Shown: positions 1 through 9,256, counted from the stretch's first letter. The stretch: 64,000 bases of DNA from an uncultured Victivallales bacterium (GCA_944390735.1 CALXRL010000044.1:1-64000); one strand, 5' to 3'. Translations and numbers: made by a program. Notes: generated from the sequence alone by a model not told the origin.

Positions 1-95
1 TCGGCAATTTGCGCAAATTCCTTTACGCCAACGACTTTTAGCGCTTTTGAATAAAAGATTCTCTTTTTACCAGAAATCGGAAAGGGAAAAATAAA
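1..95. other. Left edge, no gene supported
   Basis: This is sequence downstream of the tRNA-Ser. On the minus strand a short frame stays open to the window edge, but there is no start, no ribosome binding site and no recognisable motif, so it is not called. Confidence 0.4.
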
Positions 96-185
96 TGGCG
101 GAGAGAGCGAGATTCGAACTCGCGTTAGGATTTCTCCTAAACAGCATTTCCAATGCTGCGCCTTCAACCACTCGGCCATCTCTCC
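96..185 (-). tRNA. tRNA-Ser (anticodon GGA)
   Basis: Read on the minus strand, this 90-nt segment folds as a class II tRNA. The acceptor stem is GGAGAGA paired with TCTCTCC, followed by discriminator G and an encoded CCA (bases 98-96). The D-arm contains GGCCGAGTGGTTGAAGGC. The anticodon stem-loop has TTGGAAA in its loop, giving anticodon GGA (bases 151-149). A long variable arm (TAGGA-gaaa-TCCTA) is typical of tRNA-Ser, and the T-arm carries GTTCGAATC. It decodes UCC and UCU. Confidence 0.97.
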
Positions 186-203
186 TCTTAGGATAGATTA
201 CAT

Positions 204-231
204 ACTATAACGCAATTCCTGAATTATTCAA
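204..231 (-). promoter_or_regulatory. Promoter of tRNA-Ser
   Basis: On the minus strand there is TTGAAT (226-231), a 16-bp spacer and TATAGT (204-209), ending 18 bp before the first base of the tRNA. It also lies just after the cobS stop, so the tRNA has its own promoter rather than depending on the cobalamin operon. Confidence 0.6.
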
Positions 232-251
232 GTCCAATCAAGAAAAAAATA

Positions 252-977
252 TCAAGCCACAATAAAAAGCTGAAAACATACCAGAACTTCCGTCAACTGC
301 TCACAGGCTCCTATGGTATCCCCCGTCGCCCCGCGAATCTGCCAGATGCAGATTCCATTCCACAGCACAATGAAAATCAAAGTCGGCAGGATGAAAAGAC
401 AATTCCCGAAAAAGAAAAAACTCAACAAAAGTGAAATAATCAATCCGATCAATGTTCCTGCATAAGGACGGCTCGTATAAAGAATCTTTCCAAGTCCGCT
501 CTCGCGAGCATAATGTGAAATCAAAATATATGCTGTCAAGGCAAAACGTCCGGCAAAAACACTCAGTGCAGCCGCCAGCGCCGCCGTCTCCGGCATCATC
601 GACGACAAACAGGAATATTTGGCCAGAAATAGAAGTACAATCGCCGCAACCCCCATCGTTCCCGTATGACTGTCATGCATGATTTCCAGTTTGCGATCCC
701 GGGGCCGGCTGCTTAAAAATCCATCCGCCGTATCAGCAAGACCATCCAGATGAAATCCTTTGGAAATTCCCTCCATCATCAGAAGAATCAGAACTGCGGA
801 AACCCCTCCGCCCAAGTATTCCGAGGCCCACAGGGCCGGAAAATAGATCACCGCTCCCGCAAGAAGACCAACCAGCGGAAAATAGTTGGAACACCTCTGC
901 AGTTCTTTCTCCGTCGGCAGAAATCCCCCGAGCGGCAAACAGGTAATCAGAGAGAGTGCTGCCAGAAAAGAGCGCAT
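252..977 (-). CDS. cobS: Adenosylcobinamide-GDP ribazoletransferase (cobalamin synthase)
   Basis: CobS joins adenosylcobinamide-GDP to alpha-ribazole (or its 5'-phosphate) in the last assembly steps of cobalamin, at the inner membrane. The 241-residue protein has the family length. It shows the family signature HLDGLADTADGF at 76-87 and HDSHTGTMG at 101-109, both taken to bind metal and nucleotide, and several hydrophobic membrane segments. It is the last gene of the cobalamin operon, starting 1 base after cobT stops. The ATG at 977 is the only sensible start. The assignment is secure from motifs and context. Confidence 0.95.
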   Translation of the reverse strand: MRSFLAALSLITCLPLGGFLPTEKELQRCSNYFPLVGLLAGAVIYFPALWASEYLGGGVSAVLILLMMEGISKGFHLDGLADTADGFLSSRPRDRKLEIMHDSHTGTMGVAAIVLLFLAKYSCLSSMMPETAALAAALSVFAGRFALTAYILISHYARESGLGKILYTSRPYAGTLIGLIISLLLSFFFFGNCLFILPTLIFIVLWNGICIWQIRGATGDTIGACEQLTEVLVCFQLFIVA

Positions 978-978
978 C

Positions 979-2040
979 TCACAATCCCTCCTCCGTCACG
1001 CCCGCCGAGGAAAAGGTGGACATCTCACGCATAATCGCCGACGCCGCATCCAGAAGCGGCATCGCCAGCGCCGCTCCCGTTCCCTCGCCTAGACGAAGAT
1101 CCAAATTCAGAAGCGCCTTTTTCCCGAGAATTTCCGCCATTCTCACATGGCCCCTTTCCACACTGGAATGTGCCAGAATCATATACTCCGCCGATTCCGG
1201 AACCAGCGCATGAGCAATCAACGCTCCCGCCGTGGAAATAAATCCATCAATCACCACCGGTTTCCGCAGTTTCGCCGCGCCAAGGATGGCCCCGGCGATT
1301 CCAGCGATCTCAAATCCGCCGACCTTGGAAAGAATATCAATCGGATCCTCCGGATCCGGCGCGTTCCGCTCAATCGCATGCTGAATCACTTCCGCTTTAT
1401 GGCGCAATCGTTCGGGTTCCAGTCCCGCGCCGCGCCCCACATATGCTCTCGGATCAATGTCATGGGAAAGAACCGTCACAATTGCGGAACTCGGCGTTGT
1501 ATTGCCGATTCCCATCTCGCCGGTGGCAAACACATCGGTTTCATCGCTGAAGCGCTCGGCCATCTCAATTCCGATCTCCAGGGAACGGATCGCCTCCTCC
1601 CGTGTCATAGCCGGTTCCAGAAACATGTCCCGGGTTCCAAAGGCAATTTTCCGGTTCAGAACATTGGCGATGCCGGACGTATCCGCATTCACGCCGATGT
1701 CAATGAGCTTTACATTTGCCCCGACACTGGAGGCCAGAACACTGATCGCTCCGCCGCCCCGGCTGAAATTCTGAAGCATCTGCACCGTCACGCTCTGCGG
1801 CTGGGGCGAGACGCCCTCCGCAACAACCCCGTGATCTCCGGCAAACAGAAGAATGGTTTTCCGTTTTGTTTTCAGATCCAGTGTCCTTGTCATTCCAGCC
1901 AGATCCACCGCGATTTCCAGGACTCGTCCCAGAGCCCAGCGGGGCATCGTCAAATCGTGGATATGGTCCATTGCTTTGTCGCGCCAGGCCTCATCCTGAG
2001 GCACAATGGCATTCAAACATTCCTTCAAACTGCTCATCAT
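979..2040 (-). CDS. cobT: Nicotinate-nucleotide--dimethylbenzimidazole phosphoribosyltransferase
   Basis: CobT activates the lower-ligand base: nicotinate mononucleotide plus a benzimidazole gives alpha-ribazole phosphate. The protein has 353 residues, the usual length. FAGDHG (66-71) and GEMGIGNTT (174-182) line the substrate pocket, and Glu319 in RLGEGTGAA matches the catalytic glutamate of characterised CobT. The gene abuts cobU without any gap (cobU stops at 2041) and is followed by cobS. No gene for making dimethylbenzimidazole is present in this window, so the base may be made elsewhere or salvaged. Confidence 0.96.
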   Translation of the reverse strand: MMSSLKECLNAIVPQDEAWRDKAMDHIHDLTMPRWALGRVLEIAVDLAGMTRTLDLKTKRKTILLFAGDHGVVAEGVSPQPQSVTVQMLQNFSRGGGAISVLASSVGANVKLIDIGVNADTSGIANVLNRKIAFGTRDMFLEPAMTREEAIRSLEIGIEMAERFSDETDVFATGEMGIGNTTPSSAIVTVLSHDIDPRAYVGRGAGLEPERLRHKAEVIQHAIERNAPDPEDPIDILSKVGGFEIAGIAGAILGAAKLRKPVVIDGFISTAGALIAHALVPESAEYMILAHSSVERGHVRMAEILGKKALLNLDLRLGEGTGAALAMPLLDAASAIMREMSTFSSAGVTEEGL

Positions 2041-2580
2041 TCATCCTTTCAATTTCATGGGAATCCCGCAGACGGTCAAATAGACGCTGTCCGCGAAGGC
2101 AGCCACCGTCTGCCCGCAACGGCCGGAGCAATCCCGGAAGCGACGGGCCGACTCATTTTCCGGCACAATCCCAAAGCCTACCTCGTTCATCACCAGCACA
2201 ATTGTTCCATCGTAGGACGCACACGCCTTTTGAAGACGCGCACATTCCACGCTCATCTCCCGTTCGGTGAACGGCAGATGTTTCTGCTCGGCCGCATACA
2301 TGAGATTGCCGATCCAGAGCGTCAGGCAGTCCACCAGAACGGCTCCGGACCCGCAGCGGGCGAGCGCGGCAACGAGATCCCTCTCCTCCTCGATCGTCGT
2401 CCACCGGTCCGCCGCACGCCTCTCCCGATGAAGCCGGACGCGCTCCGCCATTTCCTCGTCGAATACATGGCAGGTGGCAATGTAGAACCGATTCCGGGAA
2501 TCAGCCTGACAAACCAGCTTCTCCGCAAACGCGCTTTTCCCACTCCGGCAGCCGCCGGTGACCAGAATTACCTTCGACAT
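2041..2580 (-). CDS. cobU: Bifunctional adenosylcobinamide kinase / adenosylcobinamide-phosphate guanylyltransferase
   Basis: CobU phosphorylates adenosylcobinamide and then attaches GMP, giving adenosylcobinamide-GDP for CobS. The 179-residue protein begins with a P-loop, GGCRSGKS (9-16). His51 in RLHRERRAADRW is at the place of the histidine that carries GMP in characterised CobU. LVDCLTLWIGNL is also typical of the family. Its start overlaps the end of cobC by 13 bases, and its stop touches the cobT start, indicating coupled translation within the operon. Confidence 0.96.
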   Translation of the reverse strand: MSKVILVTGGCRSGKSAFAEKLVCQADSRNRFYIATCHVFDEEMAERVRLHRERRAADRWTTIEEERDLVAALARCGSGAVLVDCLTLWIGNLMYAAEQKHLPFTEREMSVECARLQKACASYDGTIVLVMNEVGFGIVPENESARRFRDCSGRCGQTVAAFADSVYLTVCGIPMKLKG

Positions 2581-3191
2581 CCGAACAGCTCCCGTACTTT
2601 CAAATTGAAGACTCCGAAACGTCCCGGCAGATTCTCCGGATCAAAATCAATGACGGAAAGACTCCCGCGTGACGGCTGCCAGCGCCACATGGCATCGCCG
2701 GGAAAATCCATGATTTTCCGGATCATGGTTGTCAGCACGCCTCCATGCGAAATCACGGTAATCACGCTCTGAGGCAGCGTATAAAGCATTTCCGTGAACT
2801 GGACGACCCGCGCCAGAAACGCGGGCACGGCCTCCCCCTCCGGGAAATGGATCTCAAGAGGATGATCGAACCAGTATTTGCTGTATTCCGGGTCTCCGCT
2901 GGAAATTTCATCGAATGTCAGGTTTTCCCAGCGACCGAAATCGACTTCTCTCAGACGGTCGTCGACAATCAGCGGAGCCTCCCCGCAGACGAGACGCGCA
3001 CTCTGCCTTGCCCGGAGCTTCGGACTGACATAAACAACCTCGCTTTTGTAATTTCGCCAGAGATCCGCCAGAGCTCTGCAGTCTTCGATTCCCTTTTCCC
3101 CCAGCGGCGCATCCGTCGAACCGACAAAATGTCCGGCATACTCCGGCGGCAGTTCCCCGTGACGGATCAAAATCAGTGTTTTAGAAGGCAT
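2568..3191 (-). CDS. cobC: Alpha-ribazole-5'-phosphate phosphatase (histidine phosphatase family)
   Basis: CobC removes the 5'-phosphate of alpha-ribazole (or of cobalamin phosphate) during nucleotide loop assembly. The protein has 207 residues. It carries the histidine phosphatase signature LIRHGE, with the phospho-accepting histidine at residue 11, and a second conserved histidine in VISHGG. Sequence alone cannot separate CobC from other phosphoglycerate-mutase-like phosphatases, but the position between cbiB and cobU, overlapping both, makes the assignment strong. Confidence 0.9.
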   Translation of the reverse strand: MPSKTLILIRHGELPPEYAGHFVGSTDAPLGEKGIEDCRALADLWRNYKSEVVYVSPKLRARQSARLVCGEAPLIVDDRLREVDFGRWENLTFDEISSGDPEYSKYWFDHPLEIHFPEGEAVPAFLARVVQFTEMLYTLPQSVITVISHGGVLTTMIRKIMDFPGDAMWRWQPSRGSLSVIDFDPENLPGRFGVFNLKVRELFGCRR

Positions 3192-4150
3192 AATCCCACT
3201 CCCAGCAGAAAAATTGCAAAGATCATCGCAGCAAGAAGAGCCAGCTGTTCTGCCAGCTTCAAATCGTTCACATTCAGTTCCTTACGTCCATTTCCCCAGT
3301 AGGGGTACTCCTCGCGACCGTCGCTGTATTCGGTCGGTCCCCCGAGGCGGATTCCGAGAGCTCCCGCGAAAGCAGCCATTCCCCAGCAGGAGTTCGGACT
3401 CGGATGATCCTTTCTATGACGCCACGCCATCTTCAGCGCCTCCACCGGCCTCAGCCCCAGTCCCAGCGCGGCCGCCGCGACGGCAAGCGCAGTCAGACGT
3501 GCCGGGATCCAGTGAAGCACATCATCCATTCGCGCCGCGACTTTTCCGAATTTCAGATAGTGTTCGCTTTTATATCCCCAGCAGGCGTCCAGGGTATTGA
3601 CCGCGCGCAGGAAAATGGCTCCGGCCGCCGCACCGGGCACACCGCCGGCAAGAAAGCCGAGAACCGTCCAGAAGCAGGCGCTGTTCACGGCATCAATGAG
3701 ATTCTCGCCGATGCTCTCAATCGCGCCCCGGACGATGTCGCTTTCCGAAAGCGAACCCGTTTTCCGGCTGACAATCATGCCGAGCGCGCATCTTGCCCCA
3801 TACAAATCTTTTCTTTCCAAAGCATTGCGAATCCGTACCGAATGTTCCAGCAGACTGCGCATCGCAATGGAAACATAGAGACACGCTCCGGCTGCCGCAA
3901 CTCCCGAGACCCAGGACAACGCACTCAGAATCCAGGTGATGCCGAATGCCAGTCCTGTGACAACTCCCACCGAAATGAACCAGGCGATGAATCCCGACTT
4001 CACTCCATTTCCGAACTGGAAGCGGCAGAGCAGCTCCACCACCCCGGCGAACCGGCCGAAAAGCGCCACCGGATGAAACTGACTGTGCGGATCTCCGAAC
4101 AGAAGATCCAGCAGAAACGCGATTGCGAAAATCAGAATCAGAAAGGTCAT
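3173..4150 (-). CDS. cbiB: Adenosylcobinamide-phosphate synthase CbiB
   Basis: CbiB couples adenosylcobyric acid to aminopropanol phosphate made by CobD, in the membrane. The start is placed at the ATG at 4150, which overlaps the cbiA stop as ATGA; an alternative in-frame ATG lies at 4159, and the frame is open further upstream inside cbiA. The product is 325 residues, the family length. It begins with a hydrophobic segment followed by LLFGDPHSQFHPV, a signature of CbiB, and contains KDHPSPNSCWGMAAFAGAL near the C-terminus and several membrane spans. It overlaps cobC by 19 bases. Confidence 0.95.
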   Translation of the reverse strand: MTFLILIFAIAFLLDLLFGDPHSQFHPVALFGRFAGVVELLCRFQFGNGVKSGFIAWFISVGVVTGLAFGITWILSALSWVSGVAAAGACLYVSIAMRSLLEHSVRIRNALERKDLYGARCALGMIVSRKTGSLSESDIVRGAIESIGENLIDAVNSACFWTVLGFLAGGVPGAAAGAIFLRAVNTLDACWGYKSEHYLKFGKVAARMDDVLHWIPARLTALAVAAAALGLGLRPVEALKMAWRHRKDHPSPNSCWGMAAFAGALGIRLGGPTEYSDGREEYPYWGNGRKELNVNDLKLAEQLALLAAMIFAIFLLGVGLCLLKH

Positions 4151-5520
4151 TGCATGCATTTTTTCAAAGCTCCGGTAAAGGATTCCACTGCCTGCGGGGT
4201 CGACGCCCAGTGCAGATGGATGTAACTGCCGCAAACGTTCCCCGCGCAAAAGCCGTCGCCGGAGGGGACTCGCTCTCCTCTGGAATTCCAGGCCTCCCAG
4301 AGAGGATTCTCCGTCGGCGCGGCTTCCGAATAATGAAACTCATGTCCTTTTAAAATAGCACCGGTTCGGCCCAAAATACAATCGGATTTCAAACGAACGC
4401 TTCGATATCCGAGCGATTTCAGTTTCGGGCACATGACCGCATCGGAAGGAACCACGCCGCACATGTCCCAGCACCGTCCTTCAAAATCCGTGATGGAGCG
4501 CATCAGATACATATATCCTCCGCATTCGGCATAGAGAATCCCTCCCCGCTTCGCAAATGCTCCGATTGCGGAACGCATGGCCTGATTTTCACTCAGCTGC
4601 CGGGCGAACTGTTCCGGAAAACCGCCTCCCAGATAGATCCCCTGAATGTTGGCGGGAAGCGCGGAATCGTTCAGGGGGGAGAATTCAACCAGTTCGATTC
4701 CCTTCTCCTCCAGCATGCGGAGATTGTCGTGATAGTAGAAGTGGAACGCCGGATCGCGGGCGATGGCCAGACGGGCCGTCTTTTTCTCCGCGGTCCGGGA
4801 GAGGGCAAGCGGACGCTGCATGGACGCAAGGTCCAGCAGAAGATCCAGATGGAAGAACTTCTCCGCGGCCTCTCCCAGTTGGTCGAACCAGGCATCGAGC
4901 CTGCCGTTTTCGAGTTCCGGAACAAGCCCGAGATGTCGTTCCGGCAGCGTCCATTCCGGATTTCGCGGCAGCGCTCCGAGCAGAGGGGGAAGCCCATGGT
5001 TCTTCAGAGACTCCTCCAGCAGACGGACATGATTTGCTCCTCCGGCATTATCCGCAATGACCCCGATGATTTTCAAATCCTTTTTCCAATGGGCGAATCC
5101 GGCGACCAGCGGAGCAATGCTGCCCGCCATTCCCCGCGCATTGACGACAAGCACCACGGGAATCCCGAGTGTCAGAGCGATTTCCGCGCTGCTCCCGGAG
5201 AGGGAATCGGCGGATACGCCGTCGAAGAGCCCCATCACCCCCTCCACCACAGCGACGCGGGAGTCGGCCGCTCTGCGGGCAAAACTCTGCCGGACCGCCT
5301 CCGCCCCCATCATCCGGCAGTCGAGATTCACGGATTCCCCGCCGGTCGCGCACCGATGAAAAGTCGGGTCAATGTAATCGGGACCGCATTTGAACGGCGC
5401 CACCTTCCATCCCCGGCGACGGAAGGCGCGCATCAGAGCCAGGGAAATCGTGGTCTTCCCGCTTCCGGAATTCACTCCGCCCAGCAGAAAGGCGGAAAAA
5501 TCAGTTTGCAAATCCGCCAT
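4147..5520 (-). CDS. cbiA: Cobyrinate a,c-diamide synthase
   Basis: CbiA amidates the a and c side chains of cobyrinate, using glutamine and ATP. The 457-residue protein has a dethiobiotin-synthetase-like ATPase domain with the P-loop GGVNSGSGKTT (14-24), and KCGPDYIDPTFH (44-55). A class I glutamine amidotransferase domain follows, with nucleophile Cys333 in YAECGGYMYL and a HLHW motif near the end for the catalytic histidine. The last bases overlap cbiB as ATGA and the first 20 overlap the end of cbiH. The assignment is clear. Confidence 0.96.
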   Translation of the reverse strand: MADLQTDFSAFLLGGVNSGSGKTTISLALMRAFRRRGWKVAPFKCGPDYIDPTFHRCATGGESVNLDCRMMGAEAVRQSFARRAADSRVAVVEGVMGLFDGVSADSLSGSSAEIALTLGIPVVLVVNARGMAGSIAPLVAGFAHWKKDLKIIGVIADNAGGANHVRLLEESLKNHGLPPLLGALPRNPEWTLPERHLGLVPELENGRLDAWFDQLGEAAEKFFHLDLLLDLASMQRPLALSRTAEKKTARLAIARDPAFHFYYHDNLRMLEEKGIELVEFSPLNDSALPANIQGIYLGGGFPEQFARQLSENQAMRSAIGAFAKRGGILYAECGGYMYLMRSITDFEGRCWDMCGVVPSDAVMCPKLKSLGYRSVRLKSDCILGRTGAILKGHEFHYSEAAPTENPLWEAWNSRGERVPSGDGFCAGNVCGSYIHLHWASTPQAVESFTGALKKCMQ

Positions 5521-6259
5521 ATTTCTCCTGATACCCCCGAAGAGTGAACATTTTTCCGTTCCGGATCACGGTCCGGGAACATCCGATGATGAGAATGGTT
5601 GTCATATCGACCTCCGCAAAAGGGAAATCGGCGATGCGGCAGAGAGTGAATCGCTGCTGCGGCCGGGCCACATCATGCACCACGGCCACCGGCAGGGAGT
5701 CGTCATGTGTCCTGCGGAAGAGCGCGACGGCCTGTTCCAGAAGATCGCGTCTCCTGGAGCTTCCGGGATTGTAAAGGGCCGTGACAAAATCCGCTTCCGC
5801 AGCCGCGGTCAGCCGTTTCAGAATGGTCGTCCGGTCCGCCAGAAGATCGGAAAGGCTGATGACCGCGAAATCGCACATCAGCGGAGCTCCGACCAGAGCG
5901 GCCGCCGCGGAAGCCGCCGTAATTCCGGGGATCACCTCCACTTCCACTTCATGAAACGGATCGCTTTGCGAAAGCTCCATCAGGAGTCCCGCCATTCCGT
6001 AGATTCCCGGATCGCCGGAGGAGACCACCGCAACGGAAGCCCCGTTCACCGCCGCTTCCAGAGCGGCGCGGCAGCGGTCGAGCTCCTGACGCATTCCGCT
6101 TGCAATGATTCGTTTATTTTCCATGAGATGAGGTATCTGTCGAAGATAGGTTCCATATCCGGCGATCGTATCGCATTTCCGGAGGACCTCTTCCGCGCGG
6201 GGCGAAAGCAGCGCCGGGGAACCGGGACCGAGTCCGACTGCATAAATCTTATTTTTCAT
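5501..6259 (-). CDS. cbiH: Cobalt-precorrin-3 (precorrin-3B) C17-methyltransferase, ring-contracting
   Basis: CbiH methylates C17 and contracts the macrocycle, using S-adenosylmethionine. The frame is open upstream, but the ATG at 6259 gives a protein starting MKNKIYAVGLGPGSP, the usual family N-terminus, and 252 residues. VGLGPGSP (8-15) is the glycine-rich S-adenosylmethionine loop of tetrapyrrole methylases; SSGDPGIYGMAG and ALYNPGSSRR are typical of CbiH/CobJ. It overlaps cbiF-cbiG by 11 bases and cbiA by 20. No fused reductase domain is present. Confidence 0.94.
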   Translation of the reverse strand: MKNKIYAVGLGPGSPALLSPRAEEVLRKCDTIAGYGTYLRQIPHLMENKRIIASGMRQELDRCRAALEAAVNGASVAVVSSGDPGIYGMAGLLMELSQSDPFHEVEVEVIPGITAASAAAALVGAPLMCDFAVISLSDLLADRTTILKRLTAAAEADFVTALYNPGSSRRRDLLEQAVALFRRTHDDSLPVAVVHDVARPQQRFTLCRIADFPFAEVDMTTILIIGCSRTVIRNGKMFTLRGYQEKYGGFAN

Positions 6260-8063
6260 TCTGCTGCATCTCCGCGAGTGCGGCGGTTGCACCGCACCCT
6301 TTGATTTTCCGAACGGCGAGTCTGCCGCCGCCGGAAGCCAGAATCGCCGCGGCCTCCGAGACGGAACGGATTCCGAGTTTCTCCATGGCGGCCGGAGAGG
6401 GATCGGGAACCTCAATGCGATTCAGTTCCTCCGCGGAATATCCGGTTACGGGAATCGAATGAGCGAAAGCCATCTGAAGAATCGCCGGCTCATCCAGTTT
6501 CAGCTCCGCGGTCCCGATTACCGCAATGGCGGACCAGTCCGTTCCGGCAGCTTCCATAGCCTTCTCCGCAACCTCTTCCACCTGAGAAAGTTCCGCATTC
6601 CTGCGACAGCCGATTCCAAGCGCGAACCTTTTGCGTTTCAAATAAAGCACCGGGATTTTACAGCTGCGCGGCTCCTCCCCGTTTTCCAGCAGGACCACGG
6701 CCGGATTCTCTCCGGGCGATGAAACCAGTGAATATTGCGGAGAGTCCGCATAATAACGGCGATAGAGCTCTTCCGGCAGAATCAGGTCTATTTTTTTCCC
6801 CTCCAGAACTGCGGAAGCGAGTTGAACAATGGCCTCGGGATTCACGACACGCAGAGCATGCCGGGAAGCCATTTCATCGAATGCCATGATTCCGCGCACA
6901 TCGCTTGCGGTTGTCAGAACCGGAGTTCCGTTTGTAATGGAGGCGACGTCCCGGGCGAGACGGTTTGCTCCGCCGAGATGTCCGCTCAGAAGACTGATGG
7001 CATGATTTCCCTCCTCATCGGTCACGACCACGGCCGGATCGGCGGACTTATGGCGGCAGAGCTCCGCGCACATCCGGACCACGATTCCCGAAGACATCAC
7101 CATAACCAGTCCGTCGCAGCTCTCCCACGCCTTGCGGAAGGCCTCCTGGAATCCGCCATCCGGATACGTCACAACGCGTTCCCGTGAAACGAGATGAGAA
7201 AGTTTCTGCGGCAGAATGATCCGGGAATCGAGTCCCGCGGCGATTTCAGCGCCTTTCAGAGCCCCCTCCCGGGTGAGCGCGAAAACGGCCGTGGACCCGG
7301 AAAAGGCATTCCGTTTCCGGTAGCCGTGAGCGAAATTGCGGTTGTAAAGAGAGGACATTTCGCCGCTGCGCGCCAAAACCTCCCCGATCACGATCATTGC
7401 CTGACGCTTGACGGAAGCCTCCTTCACGCGATCCGCAATATCGGAAATGGTTCCCCGGATGATCTTCTCATTCTCCCACCCGGCGCGATACACCACCGCC
7501 GCCGGGGTCGCGGGGGAGCGCCCGGCGGCCAGCAGAGCATCCGTGACGCTTTTCATGTCGCCGACACTGAGGAACAAACAAAGGGTCGTCCCATGAGCGG
7601 CGAGTTTGGAGAGTTCCTCCGCCTCCGGCACGGGGGTGCGTCCGGCGGCCCGGGTCAAAATGGCGGTCTGAGTGATGCCGGGCATGGTGAATTCGGTTTT
7701 CAGAGCCGCCGCGGCGGCAAACACGCTGCTGACCCCGGGAACCACCTCGTAGGGCACTCCGAGACGGTCAAGCTCCCGATACTGCTCCGCCACGGCTCCG
7801 TACATGGCCGGATCTCCGGTATGCAGTCGCACGACTTTCTTTCCCGCCCGATAGGCCTCCAGCATTCTTGCGAGAATCTCCTCGAAGGAGAGCGAAGCGC
7901 TGCTGCACTTCCGGGCGGAAGGATTGACATCCAGCAGTTTTTCATTCACCAGCGATCCCGCGTAGACAATGAGATCCGCCTCCTCCAGAGCCTTTTTCCC
8001 CCGGATGGTAATCAGATCCTCCGCGCCGGGACCGGCACCGACAAATGTGATTTTTCCTTTCAT
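6249..8063 (-). CDS. cbiF-cbiG: CbiF-CbiG fusion: cobalt-precorrin-4 C11-methyltransferase / cobalt-precorrin-5A hydrolase
   Basis: This is one 604-residue frame with two enzymes. Residues 1 to about 245 form a tetrapyrrole methylase with VGAGPGAEDL (8-17) and HTGDPAMYGA (81-90), typical of CbiF/CobM, which methylates C11. Residues from about 258 to the end form CbiG, which opens the delta-lactone of cobalt-precorrin-5A; LLSGHLGGAN (358-367) and a GCRRNAE stretch later are CbiG signatures. No stop or frameshift separates them. CbiG marks the early-cobalt (anaerobic) route. The stop overlaps cbiH, and the start forms an ATGA overlap with the end of the preceding cbiET gene (stop at 8060). Confidence 0.93.
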   Translation of the reverse strand: MKGKITFVGAGPGAEDLITIRGKKALEEADLIVYAGSLVNEKLLDVNPSARKCSSASLSFEEILARMLEAYRAGKKVVRLHTGDPAMYGAVAEQYRELDRLGVPYEVVPGVSSVFAAAAALKTEFTMPGITQTAILTRAAGRTPVPEAEELSKLAAHGTTLCLFLSVGDMKSVTDALLAAGRSPATPAAVVYRAGWENEKIIRGTISDIADRVKEASVKRQAMIVIGEVLARSGEMSSLYNRNFAHGYRKRNAFSGSTAVFALTREGALKGAEIAAGLDSRIILPQKLSHLVSRERVVTYPDGGFQEAFRKAWESCDGLVMVMSSGIVVRMCAELCRHKSADPAVVVTDEEGNHAISLLSGHLGGANRLARDVASITNGTPVLTTASDVRGIMAFDEMASRHALRVVNPEAIVQLASAVLEGKKIDLILPEELYRRYYADSPQYSLVSSPGENPAVVLLENGEEPRSCKIPVLYLKRKRFALGIGCRRNAELSQVEEVAEKAMEAAGTDWSAIAVIGTAELKLDEPAILQMAFAHSIPVTGYSAEELNRIEVPDPSPAAMEKLGIRSVSEAAAILASGGGRLAVRKIKGCGATAALAEMQQNEK

Positions 8064-9256
8064 CTTCTCCAGTTTCCTTCTTTCTCAAAAACCGCAATCA
8101 GAATCGGATTTTCCGCTTTCCAGAGGTTCTGATCGCCGGGAATTCGTTCCGAGCGGCTGATATTCAGACTCAGCAGTTCCCTCCGGTGTTCGGAGAGAAG
8201 CGAAGTCAGGCGAGCACAGCTCTCCACGAGCACCGCCGTTGCGACCAGAATGCCGCCCGGCTTCAGACGGGCAAACACCTTCTCCAGATTTCCGGATCCG
8301 CCGCCGATGAAAATCCGATCCGGCGAAGGCAGTTCCTCCAACACATCCGCAATGTCCCTTTCAAAGACTTTAAGAGAATCGACCCCCTGTTTTTCCGCGT
8401 TGTTCCGAATCTGCCGCGCCCGGAACGGATCCTTCTCGACGGAACAGACGGAAAGTCCCGGACAAATTCCCGCGGCCTCCATTCCGACCGAACCGCTTCC
8501 GGCCCCCAGATCCCAGAGGACCCCCCGCCGCAACTGCAGTTTGCTCAGGACCACCGCCCTCACCTCCGGATGAGTAATCATCCGATTCTGATGTTCATAC
8601 TCCTCGTCGGGAAGGCCGAGCGGAATGCCGGGCGCGCTCTCCGAAGGGAAAAGAACCAGTACCGACAGCGCCGGAGCATCGCATTCCGCCAGTTCCGCCA
8701 GCGTGCCGGACACAATGCGGGAACGTTCCGTCCCAAGTTCAGATCCGATTGCCGCAGGACGTGCGGAGGCTTCCGGAAAGCGGGCCGTCAACTCCGCGGC
8801 GATTCCGGAAGCGGTCCGGAAATTGTCGCCGTAGACCACCGCGGTCGAGGCATTCAGAATCCGGCGCCAGGGAAGATTTCCCTTCTCTCCATGAAGACTG
8901 AAAAGCGATGCGCCGTTCCATGGTCTTCCAAGCGCGGCAAAGAGCTTTTGAAACGCCGTGACACAGGGAATCACGCGCAGGTGTTCACTTCCCGCAAGCC
9001 TTGCAATGGTTCCTCCGATCCCGTAATAGAGCGGATCCCCGGAGGCAAGAAGCACCACGTTCTCCCGTTCCGCGCGCTTCAGGAGCGTCCGGAGGTCCTC
9101 CATCAGGGAGGAGGCGATCAGTTCCACCCGTTCCGCCCGGAACTCCGGGGAGAGAGTCTCCAGAAGCCGCCGTCCTCCGGCAATGACATCGGCCTCAGCC
9201 AGAAGCGCATCCTCGCGCCCCCAGTCGCCCATCACGGTAATTTTCCACTCATTCAT
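8060..9256 (-). CDS. cbiET: CbiE-CbiT fusion (CobL type): cobalt-precorrin-7 C5-methyltransferase / cobalt-precorrin-6B C15-methyltransferase, decarboxylating
   Basis: The 398-residue protein covers two methylations and one decarboxylation. Residues 1 to about 205 are the CbiE tetrapyrrole methylase, with SGDPLYYGIG at 72-81. Residues from about 215 are CbiT, a Rossmann methyltransferase with DLGAGSGSVG at 249-258 as its S-adenosylmethionine loop and FIGGGSGNLE further on. This fusion is well known as CobL. It overlaps both neighbours by 4 bases (ATGA type), as expected for coupled translation. Confidence 0.95.
   Translation of the reverse strand: MNEWKITVMGDWGREDALLAEADVIAGGRRLLETLSPEFRAERVELIASSLMEDLRTLLKRAERENVVLLASGDPLYYGIGGTIARLAGSEHLRVIPCVTAFQKLFAALGRPWNGASLFSLHGEKGNLPWRRILNASTAVVYGDNFRTASGIAAELTARFPEASARPAAIGSELGTERSRIVSGTLAELAECDAPALSVLVLFPSESAPGIPLGLPDEEYEHQNRMITHPEVRAVVLSKLQLRRGVLWDLGAGSGSVGMEAAGICPGLSVCSVEKDPFRARQIRNNAEKQGVDSLKVFERDIADVLEELPSPDRIFIGGGSGNLEKVFARLKPGGILVATAVLVESCARLTSLLSEHRRELLSLNISRSERIPGDQNLWKAENPILIAVFEKEGNWRR

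Noticed and set aside
1..95. Short minus-strand frame next to tRNA-Ser, considered as the end of an integrase or a genomic island border
   Set aside because: Too short, no motif, and no repeat of the tRNA 3' end was noticed elsewhere in the window.
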